This document shows, piece after piece, positions 54,569 to 62,870 of a DNA stretch of 64,000 nt. Position 1 is the first letter of the stretch. Each line of letters begins with the position of its first letter. Origin of the DNA: Ichthyophis bannanicus (lineage: Eukaryota; Chordata; Amphibia; Gymnophiona; Ichthyophiidae); NCBI GenBank assembly GCA_033557465.1, contig CM066044.1, positions 191,758,184 through 191,822,183 on the forward strand, in the 5' to 3' direction. The notes beneath the pieces are model-generated. The model was given only the letters and a program-made list of their open reading frames with translations, was not told the origin of the DNA and searched no databases. Both the position numbers and the translations under genes were made by a program.

Positions 54569-56221
54569 GTTTTTTTTAAAATTTTTTATTTATGCAATTT
54601 TCAAATTTACAAGCAAGAGAAAAACTTGTACAGAAAAGGGCCTTTAACAGCCCACAAGTCCACTAAAACAACAAACAAGATGGGTCACAAAACAAAAGAA
54701 AATTGTTTCCAAACAATACAATCAGGATAAAACAAACGCAATGAAAAATGCTAAACATTCTAACCGTTTAATGGACCCCTAGTCCGGGAGCCCAGGAGGG
54801 GGCAAGGGGGAAGAAACAGCCACCGCGGTTACCCGTTTTTGTGAATTTACAAAAGTGGCTAATTGAGAGGGCTCAAAAAAAATATATCTTTTACCAGATA
54901 ATTTTACAAGACATTTACATGGAAAATGTAAGAAAAATAAACCCCCCAATTGAATAACCCCAGCACGATACATAAGAAACTGCTTCCTTCTTTTCTGGGT
55001 CACTCTTGAGACATCTGGAAACATTCTAATCTGCGAATCCAGGAACTTTTTACTGGAAGACCTAAAAAATACTTTCAGGAGCCAATCTCGATCTGCTTCA
55101 AGGGCGAAGGTCACCAAAAGCGTGGCGGTCATCCCCACAGCTGTAGGGGACCGTTCCAAAAAGGTAGTGAGGTCCAAACTGTCCGAAGACATCAACAGGT
55201 TTTCTCCTTCACCCTTTGCTCCAATCTTAGTAGTTGGCAAATAGAAGGCTTTGGATATTGGAGGAATAGCATCGAATGAGACTTTCAGAACAGTCACAAG
55301 AAACTGCTTAAAAAGTTCCAAAGGAGAAACCGATGGAACTTTTGGAAAATTCAACACTCGAAGATTACGAGACTTAGCAGTATTCTCAAGGAACTCCAAC
55401 CTCCTATGCACAATCGAAAAGTCCATCACAAGAGATTGGGAAACATCCTTAACCTGCGCTAGGGACCCCTCAAAGGAGGTCACTTTAGCATTAATTTCAG
55501 TACTAAATGACTCAAACACTTGCAATTGTTGCCCAAAAAGTTAAAATTGTTGAGAAATAGACTGGAGCTGAGATGTTACATTAGAATGCATAGTCGAAAA
55601 GGCTTCCCATAGTGAATCAAAGGAAACTACCTTGGGCTTTTCCAGAGGGAGTCCCTGGGCACCAGCAGACACTTGAGAGGAAAAGACTTGGTCAATCAGA
55701 GATGAATCCAGAGAAGAAGCCGAGACACGCAAGGCATTATCCTCCACAGCCCCCACCACACCAATAGCCCGATCCTTAAAGAGCTGCCCGGCTGAAATAC
55801 CTTCCACACCGGTAGACTGTTGATGAAAATCCTCAGAAGAGCAGACTGACCCTCTTTCCACTGCAACAGTGTCCCCCTGCTTAATCTTGGCATCGGGCTG
55901 CAATGGTGGGAAACGGAGCTCCGGGCTCAACGATGCCTCCAACCTCACGGCATCCGGGGACCTTCCTTCCGACCCCAGAATGCCTAGCGAGTGCGCGGGA
56001 GTTGAAGCACTTCTCGGAGCGGTCTCCACAAATAGATCCATGGGACCGCAAACCGCCGATTTCCCCGCTCCCGAATCCTCCGCCGTCGCCTTTGCTTTAC
56101 GTTTCCTGCCCTTATGCGGCATCGAACGTTTCAGCAGGAAAAAAGATAAGGAAATAAAGTACAAGCAGGAGGACTCGGAGGCTCACTGGCGTGCGTCCGT
56201 TACCGTCGCCATCTTGTCTCA
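54569..56221 (-). mobile_element. L1-type ORF1-only element (HAL1-like)
   Basis: 1653 bp on the minus strand with an 8-bp target duplication TACTTTAG (54561-54568, 56222-56229). It has a GC-rich 5' start (TGAGACAAGATGGCGACGG), one ORF1, a 3' untranslated part and a tail AAATAAAAAATTTTAAAAAA. No ORF2 is present between ORF1 and the tail. Confidence 0.85.
54779..56122 (-). pseudogene. L1-like ORF1 protein (one in-frame stop)
   Basis: ATG (MPHKGRKRKAKA) opens a Ser-rich N-terminus. A coiled-coil segment (MQVFESFSTEINAK, SLAQVKDVSQ) precedes ENTAKSRNLRVLNFPK, the RRM-type block, and the C-terminal VFFRSSSKKFLDSQIRMFPD. A single TAA at 55543-55541 interrupts it; otherwise about 446 codons. Homologous to ORF1 of L1 elements, an RNA-binding trimer. 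Confidence 0.82.
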
Positions 56222-56602
56222 TACTTTAGTTTTAACAAGGGAATTTTTTTAGCTTCTAATAGTTTTTATGTTTTACATGTTTTTTTACACATCTTAGTGT
56301 GATACATGTTAATATAAGTTTGTATTCATGAGTTTATGAACAATAACTTGTTTTTTACACTTTTCAAGCTTATTATTTATTTATTATCGCGTTCTTACAG
56401 TGTTATACATGATGTATTAGTTTGTTTATATTTTTATGCTTGTGTTTTAATTTATTTATGTGTTTTTAGTATAAGGTGAGCCAACCCCTGAAGAAGAATT
56501 TATCGAAACATGGCCTGTGTCGGGTCAGGTCTCCCTTTACATATATGGATCAATAAAGTATTGGTGAGAGCTCACACCTGCCTACGTTTTTGTACTGTTC
56601 TC

Positions 56603-56945
56603 CAGTACCTCCTCCATCTCTCGAAGGAAGGGCTGAAGTCGAACTCCGTCAGGGTACACTTGAGCGCCATCACAGCGAATCACCTCCCCATCGAGGGAAA
56701 GCCCCTCTCGGGGCAGCCGTTAGTCTCCTGCTTTATGCGGGGTCTTCTGCTCTCCAAGCCACCCTTCCACCCTCCCCTGGTGGAATGGGACCTGAATGTG
56801 GTGCTCATGCAGCTTACCCATTCACCTTTCAAGCCAGTGGTGACTTGCTCACTCAAGCACCTATCCTGGAAGGTGGCCTTCCTGGTGGTGCTGACCTCGG
56901 CCTGCCGAGTCAGCTCCAGGCTCTCATGGCTGACGTCCCTTACAC
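56603..56945 (+). pseudogene. Tyrosine recombinase of G, segment 2
   Basis: LQYLLHLSKEGLKSNSVRVH, then EWDLNVVLMQLTHSPFKP, LSWKVAFLVVLTSACRVSS. The first catalytic Arg block is altered, with a frameshift after it. Cut after TACAC by the L2. Confidence 0.85.
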
Positions 56946-58146
56946 ACGTTTCATCATACATCTATGCGGATGACATCATTCTTCTTTTCCATACCTCACT
57001 ATTATCCCATTTCATCATACATCTATGCGGATGACATCATTCTTCTTTTCCATACCTCACCATTGTCTCCGGATATTTCCCAGCTCAATCTCTGCCTTGC
57101 CCACATTGCTTCCTGGCTGTCAGAGAATTTTCTCCATCTCAACCCCTCAAAGTCCTCAGCAATGTGGGTATCTTTGAGTGGTACATGCCCGACTCTTACT
57201 CCCTCCATCGGAACCACTAGTATCCCCCTCACATCTTCTTTCCGTTATTTGGGTGTTCTTCTAGATCCTTCTCTTTCCTTTCACGAGCATATCTCTTTGA
57301 TCTCCCGCCGCTCCTTTGCTGCCCTATGACAAATTAGGGCCGTTCGCACTGTACTGCCATCCAGTTCCTGGGTCACCCTCGTGCTTGCTCTAGTCATCAG
57401 CAGACTAGACTACTGTAATGTTTTTCTGGCCAATCTCCCAAATTATCAACTCCAAAGATTGCAACGCATCCAAAACACAGCAGCACGTCTAGTCACATTT
57501 TCCAGTCGATTTGATCATATCACCCCCATCCTCCTCCGGTTACACTGGTTGCCCCTTCGTTATCGCTTCCATTATAAATTTTTGATTTTGATTCATCGGG
57601 CCATCCACACTTGCAACCCTCTTTATTTAGCAGACTGTATTTCTTTACATTCTCCCCATCGGCAGCTTCGCTCAATCCATGCTAACCGTTTATCCCTACC
57701 CTCACCTTCACAAGCCCATTTGGAACAGACCCATCATTCAGCGTTTTTCTTCCTCGGGCCTTTATTATGGAATATGTTACCAGCTCCCCTCTGGTTAGAA
57801 CCATCATATCCTCAGTTTAAATCATTACTTAAGACTCATCTGTTTCAGAAAGCATTTGACCTTCCCCCTGAGGCCCCTCCCTGATTGTTCTGTCTTGGTC
57901 TTTGTCCTGTCATAAGCCGCTTTTTGCCTTCCCCTTGTCTTTATAGTCTGTGTTGCCCGGTTGGGCTGTATTTGTATTATGATTTGGTAGTAGTTGAGAT
58001 GTCTCTATGCTATCCTGTTTCCTCCTTTACTGTTTATTACTGGCGTTCTTTTTCTTGGTTTGCAGTGCTTAGCCTGTCTTTTTTTATTGTACACCGCTTA
58101 ATGTTCCCACAATAGCGGTTTATCAAATGTTGAATAAAGATAAAGA
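56946..58146 (+). mobile_element. L2-type LINE fragment in G recombinase
   Basis: Flanked by TACAC (56941-56945, 58147-58151). 5'-truncated, with RT C-terminal half and a tail GAATAAAGATAAAGA. A 61-bp unit is tandemly duplicated at its start (56949 and 57010). Confidence 0.85.
57010..57884 (+). pseudogene. L2-type reverse transcriptase, C-terminal half
   Basis: Catalytic SYIYADDIILLFH, LNLCLAHIASWLSENFLHLN, FRYLGVLLDPSLSFHEHI, one stop after RRSFAAL, then VISRLDYCNVFLANLP, LQRIQNTAARLVTF, LHWLPLRYRFHYKFL and LKTHLFQKAF near the end. Typical of the L2/Rex1 group. Confidence 0.87.
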
Positions 58147-58678
58147 TACACCAGGTTCTATCGAAACAGGGTGGTCCTCCGTACCCACCCTAAATTCTTG
58201 TCTAAAGTCATCTCGGAGTTCCATCTCAACCAGGAGATAGTTCTGTTGACTTTCTTTCCAAGGCCCAACACCGACCAGGCTTCGGCGGCTCTTCACACCT
58301 TCGACTGCAGATGGGCTCTCGCTTTTACTTGCAGCGCACCCAGACTTATCGCAAGTCTGGCTGGCTTTTTATGACCTACGATCCCAATAGACCAGGACAG
58401 ACAGTCACCAAATGCACCCTCTCGGTTTGAGTGGTGGACTGCATCGCTTTTCGCCCATGCGAGGGCGGGCACCCCTCTAGATTGTGAGTCACTGCACACA
58501 GGGTCAGGACCAAAGCGGCCTCGGTGGCCTTGCTACACTCCGTGCCCCTGATGGACATCTGCCAGGCGGTGACCTGGTCTTTCATGAACACTTTCGCTGC
58601 TCACTACTGCCTGGCGAGGGAGTCCCACCAGGACAGCGCCTTCGGCCAGGCTGTACTCCATAACCTGTTCGGGGTATA
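58147..58678 (+). pseudogene. Tyrosine recombinase of G, segment 3
   Basis: RFYRNRVVLRTHPKFLSKV, EFHLNQEIVLLTFFPRPN, LHTFDCRWALAF, then frame loss. The H-x-x-R region reads through SLHTGSGPK in one frame, and the Tyr box FMNTFAAHYCLARES survives in another. Confidence 0.83.
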
Positions 58679-58803
58679 AGCAACTCTTGCCCTCTGACTC
58701 TTCTTCACGGCTACCGAGGGCTCCACCCTGAGGACTCAGGCTCCTTCGGGCTTCGGCTTCTGCTCACGGCCTCGCAGAGGCATTTTTTAGTTACAGGTTC
58801 GGT

Positions 58804-58883
58804 AGTCTCTTTAATCCAATAGGCCACCTTGCCTTTATGCACACCTGCATAAAGGCAAGGTGGCCTGTTGGATTAAAGAGACT
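58804..58883. repeat. Palindrome at the G/Z junction
   Basis: Two 36-bp arms differing at one base, 8-bp loop. The right arm belongs to the Z recombinase, and the left arm is an inverted copy. Confidence 0.85.
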
Positions 58884-59110
58884 GTCTCTTCAGCCCATCT
58901 TATGAGTAATTGTGCAATCCTGGATGATTTGCGAGCACACACTATGTGGTCTCAGGCCTTATCCTGGGTTTAGCGAAGCTCTGTTGCCCCTATTGACATT
59001 TGCATGGTGATGACTTAGACCTCTCTCAAGCACTACCGCTTGGATGTTCAAGTTAGGACAGACGTGGCCTTTGATGCAGAGATTTTGAAGGTACCCACCC
59101 AGTGGAGTAG
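58848..59110 (+). pseudogene. Tyrosine recombinase C-terminus of Z
   Basis: HKGKVACWIKETV, RAHTMWSQALSWV in place of AHSTRAQASSWA, then IDICMVMT-stop-TSLKHYRLDV, matching the IC-x-AAxW and HY-x-LDV boxes. The catalytic H-x-x-R is lost and two stops occur. Confidence 0.75.
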
Positions 59111-59134
59111 TAACTTTGGTGCTTTCCACTTGTC

Positions 59135-59508
59135 TAAACTGGTCTAGCAGGACAATCTGAAGTACTTACAAGATAATGTCATTTCCTGGAGTCTTGCTAG
59201 ACCAGCCCAGGACCCTCCCTGTGTGCTCTCCTATCTCTGCAATCACCCTTCCAGGCTTTGATCTTCTGGCTGTTGCTCTATGTGGTGGCTGTACTGTACA
59301 CAGTTCAGCCTTGTTTTCTCTCAATAAGGTTCTTGACCATTTGCTTGGGTATGATACTGAGGTGTGCCCCTAGCTCTACTGGTTATAGTAGCAGGATAAT
59401 ATCAGAAGTTTCTAGTTCTCGGTCTTCACCTTTGTTAGCAGGGGGACACGATCCACTTGTCTGGACTTGTGTAGCAAGACTTTAGGAAAGGACATTATCT
59501 GGTAAGTA
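59135..59508 (+). repeat. ICR and right ITR of Z
   Basis: The ICR (59135-59205) contains CTGGTCTAGCAGGACAATCT and TACTTACAAGATAATG, complementary to both ends. The right ITR ends GGACATTATCTGGTAAGTA. Confidence 0.78.
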
Positions 59509-59595
59509 AAATGTCACCATGAGCTATCACAGAAAATTAGAAAAAAATTATTCCACCTTTGCCTTTAATCATGCCTTATCCTTTTTTCCCCTTAG

Positions 59596-59695
59596 TTTCC
59601 ATGATGATGCCCCAAAAGATTACCGTCAGGTCTACCTCACTGCTGTGAAGCAACGATTTGAAGATGGTTGTTATGATGGAATCAGTAAAGAAAAG
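59596..59695 (+). CDS. Host gene exon, 100 bp, gene not identified
   Basis: A pyrimidine tract and CCCCTTAG precede it, and AAAG-GTGATT follows it. The exon starts at the third base of a codon and ends on a codon boundary, encoding 33 residues including DDAPKDYRQVYL and QRFEDGCYDG, which look like ordinary soluble protein. The frame has no stops. It is the only non-repeat coding sequence I see, and it places the whole window in a host gene's intron on the plus strand. I do not recognise the protein. Confidence 0.65.
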
Positions 59696-60780
59696 GTGAT
59701 TTAGATTAAACTTTGTCCTGCTATGCTCCATAATTACATCAAAAGCATCACATGGTTTTCATGACGGAAATGAAAAATCAGAACTCATCACAAAAATAAA
59801 TTCTAAAATCGTGAGAGGTTTTTTTATTTTTGACAATGTTATACACTTCTTTCTTCTCCCTCATTCCAATTATTTAAACTCCCCATTCTTTTCAGGTGAA
59901 ATGCCCTAGCGATATCATATCCCTTGTTAAGTTGCAGTGAAGATAGTTTGAGAAGGTCCCTCAGCAGTGCTGGATAAGATGGTAGGAGTTGCTTTACTGT
60001 CAGTAGTTGCCTCCATCCCCAGAAGGTGTTCCTAATATCTAGCTAATAGGGGTATACATGGCAAAAGAATTTGGCCTGTGCTTGTTTAAAACTAACTTTT
60101 TCTGATTTTCAGTCATTTTGTTATGTACATTTGACCCATTAGATTTTTAGGCATGCATTGTATACACACAAGAATTTTAAAATGTGTGCAATCAGTCATA
60201 TGCACATTAAGTCATAGATATACACACAATGTACAGCGATTTGTAAGCACTAAATTTTCAGGTGCCCAAACTGAATGTGCGTTCACAAATGCCATGCCTA
60301 CTAGATAGCTCTGATAGGAGATTCCAATTCTTGTCTATGCTGTAGTTTTATCCACAAGAATGGCTCCCATTTTATGGCTTTATACAATTTGCTTTCGTCT
60401 TTCTTACAGTGCTTCATTTAGAGGACCCACTTGAATGTGGTCTATGTCCTACTAATGAGTTCTGACTCAGTTTGGCAATATGGCTCTGATTATATGTTGA
60501 AATAAGGTGATAAATGTGATCGGGAAACTATTTTTTGTTTCTGTGCATATAGCTTTTAAATTTAATCTTCATTTGGTGTACCCATTGATACTATAACATT
60601 GAGTTAATGTGTTCAGAATTCTTCCCAGCTTTATTGAAATTCAGCTGAAAAGTGGGACTGTGGGGTTGCATAGTTGTGTAATAGCATTGTGACTCTGCCC
60701 AACTTATGATTTAGAAGCCTCTTGTTTTAAAACTACTAGTTAAATTTATTAGTGTGCCATAAATATGTTCATACAGGAAC
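59696..60780. other. Host intron, no recognised feature
   Basis: A/T-rich, with no coding or repeat homology I can support. Confidence 0.5.
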
Positions 60781-61375
60781 CATTGGTTGTTTATTGAGCT
60801 TGATATACCACCCTTTACAATACAGCAGGGCAGTGAACAATAAATTTATAAACGGAGGAAAAAATGAAATCCATCAATAAGCAGAAAAGGAAAGTGCCAC
60901 AGTCATAACCTAAGGAGATAGGAGGGAAGAGAAAAAGAGATTATAGGGGTCCATGGGTTGCCTAGGGGTATCAGAGGATGGGAAGATCAAAGGCTTTATG
61001 GAATAAGTGAGTCTTCAGTTGAGCCTTGAATCTGGTGTAGGATGGTTCAAAGCGGAGGTCCGGGGGGGGGGGGGGGGTAGGTCATTCCAGAGGCTGGGCT
61101 AAGGAAATAAGACAGTGGTGTGCAGATTCTAGCCTAGCTTGTGAGGCAGAGGGGACATAGAGATGGTTGGAGTGAATTGTTTGAAGGACGTGTGTAGAGT
61201 ATGGAGGATGATGAGAGGAGAGAGAGGATGGTATGCCTATATGTAGAACTTTGTGAACACGCGTGAGAGGTTTGTAGTGAATACGGTACCGTACAGGGAG
61301 CCAATGAAAATGGAGGTGCAGAGGGGTGACATGGTCAAATCGGGAGGCATGAGCTAGCAGTCTGACTGTGTTTTG
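60781..61375. repeat. Dispersed repeat with poly-G tract
   Basis: TTATTGAGCTTGATATACCA, AGTGAGTCTTCAGTTGAGCC, TAGGTCATTCCAGAGGCTGG and GGGAGCCAATGAAAATGGAG have the style of LINE 3' regions seen across vertebrates. It has a 16-G run at 61062-61077. Family not assigned. Confidence 0.45.
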
Positions 61376-61489
61376 GATTAGTTGTAATCTAAAACCTTTT
61401 GTTTCGCTCTCCAGTCATTACTGTAAGATACTCTGTTTCAGAGATCTGTCAACTGTTTCTCTTGGCAGCTCCTCTATAGCTAACCCTTC

Positions 61490-62869
61490 TGCCAGCTTTT
61501 ACATAAATACGGTATACCGAGACCCTCAGTGCCATTGGTTCCGATACCCTCGACATCCAAACAACAAACTTCTGAGCTTCGAAGGTATTGAACATTTCAT
61601 AGAGATTATTTTGATTTCCTTCCGGACTTCGATTCCAAGGAGGCATCCGAGGTGGAATCAATTGAGTCCGATACACCCAAAGATATACTGTCGGATCCAT
61701 CGCCTCCATTATGAACGTCAGTGTTTGCTGCCAGAGGACATGTCTTTTAAAGACTTTATTAAGGACATAGCAGCAGCTCTTGATGTTTCAGTGGCTACAG
61801 AAACGAAGCCAAGAGCTGAAGAGCTCGATATCCCCCAGTACCCATCAGCACCGAAGGAGGCTGCTACCCTCACAGTGCACAACATTTAAAAAAAACCTGA
61901 TGATTCGAATGTGGGAAGCACCCATGTCAACCCCTGTGGTAAAGAAGAGGCTCAATAGCCTGTATAGGATTTCTCCCTCTCCAGATTTCCAAAAGCCACA
62001 ACTTTCCGCCATTCCATGGTTGTGGAGCCTGCCATGAGAAGAATCAAAGGTCAAAAGAATCACTCCTCAGTGCTCCTGGCAGAGAGGTCAGGACTCTGGA
62101 TGCATTCGTAAGGAATGCATTCTAAGCTACCATGCTAGCCTCTAGAATAGACTCATATGCTATATATAAGTATGTTTCTTAAAGATGTATCGAGGGATTA
62201 ATCATACTTCACCTCCTTGTTGCCCCCTGATAAACAGGCGGCTCATCAGGTCTTAGTTGCACATGCCCAGAATACATCCAAATTCTTGACAAGAGCATCA
62301 TTTGATGCTTTTGAGGCTAATAACAGATCTGCTGCAGCCTGCATAGGGGCTGGGAGGACAGCATAGCTCCAAGCATCTGACCTGGAACAGTGGGTCCAGG
62401 ATAAATTTATTTTATTTATTTAACAGTTTGTTTTTATACCGCTTTATCATTTCAATCAAAACTGTTTACATTATAACTTAAACTTGGTAATGTACATTAA
62501 ACAGGGACATTGATAACTTGGATTTTTCTGAGGCAATGGAGGGTTAATAAATTATTAATTAATTAACATACCTTGCAATGGGGAGAACTTCTTTGGCCAG
62601 ATGTGGAGGGAAAAGGCCGGTGAGATAGAAACAGACGACCTCACCATGAAGAGACTGTCTAGGAAAACTGTAGTCCCTTCTAAGAAGAAGGCTGCCACCA
62701 AGAAACCATTCTTCCGTAAGAAAGAGAGGTTTTATCATCCATATCAAGGCTATTCTGCTACCTTGCCCCATAACAGCAACTGTGGCAACCAGGCCAGAAA
62801 CAGGACAGGAAACCCAATGTTTCCAAACCACAGCCTGCACCAACTACTCAACCTCCTCAGAGCTTTTGA
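61490..62869 (+). pseudogene. gag pseudogene of H
   Basis: SPPL then LPEDMSFKDFIKDIAAALDV, EELDIPQYPSAPKEAAT, MIRMWEAPMSTPVVKKRL, NFPPFHG-type HHSMVV block, ISTAFGA-equivalent blocks across frames, and CNGENFFGQMW after a SINE insert. The end reads AGC TTT TGA C in the final frame. Stops are frequent. Confidence 0.8.
62405..62566 (-). mobile_element. SINE-like insert in H gag
   Basis: TTTTTATACCGCTTTATCAT, AAACTGTTTACATTATAAC and GAGGCAATGGAGGGTTAAT interrupt gag between QDKF and NIPCNGENFFG. Confidence 0.6.
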
Positions 62870-62870
62870 C
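62864..62870 (+). other. Putative +1 frameshift site at gag stop (H)
   Basis: AGC TTT TGA C. An upstream indel already puts part of gag in the RT frame. Confidence 0.45.

Larger units (their letters stand above)
49848..56602 (-). mobile_element. Penelope-like element with long inverted repeats
   Basis: Flanked by a 10-bp target duplication CAGTACCTCC (49838-49847, 56603-56612). It has RT and GIY-YIG domains on the minus strand and about 590-bp inverted terminal repeats. An L1-type element is inserted in the right repeat. The left end has about 40 extra bp outside the repeat. It resembles vertebrate Neptune or Poseidon types, but the clade is not fixed. Confidence 0.9.
54360..56602. repeat. 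Right inverted repeat of the Penelope-like element (split)
   Basis: Inverse of 49889-50477. The L1-type insertion lies between 54568 and 56222. Confidence 0.9.
46161..58803 (+). mobile_element. DIRS-like element G, truncated at both ends
   Basis: Gag, RT, RNase H, methyltransferase-like region and recombinase are present in order, but no ITR or ICR is seen, and gag lacks its Cys/His N-terminus. It is split by a Penelope-like element (49848-56602) and an L2 (56946-58146) in the recombinase and carries a SINE in RT. It lies in Z. Confidence 0.87.
11953..59508 (+). mobile_element. Ancient DIRS-like element Z, outermost of the nest
   Basis: The left ITR (from 11953) and right ITR (to 59508) are imperfect inverted repeats, and the ICR near 59135-59205 joins the two ends. 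Own sequence survives as 11953-15160, 45268-46042 and about 58842-59508 and holds gag, RT, RNase H, methyltransferase-like and recombinase remnants in order. Family differs from A-H: pol has WVLDVIQHDYALE and SLDLAETYFHI-type blocks. It is extended by B, a CR1 piece and G. The Z recombinase N-terminus is missing. Confidence 0.82.

Noticed and set aside
11953..59508. An LTR retrovirus or endogenous virus
   Set aside because: No protease, integrase, envelope or direct LTRs. The integrase role is a tyrosine recombinase.
59519..59704. A stand-alone small gene over the host exon
   Set aside because: The reading frame before 59596 is a pyrimidine-rich intron end, and splice sites fit better.
61056..61080. 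Poly-G tract as a functional element
   Set aside because: A 16-G run in a repeat, likely slippage or an assembly effect.
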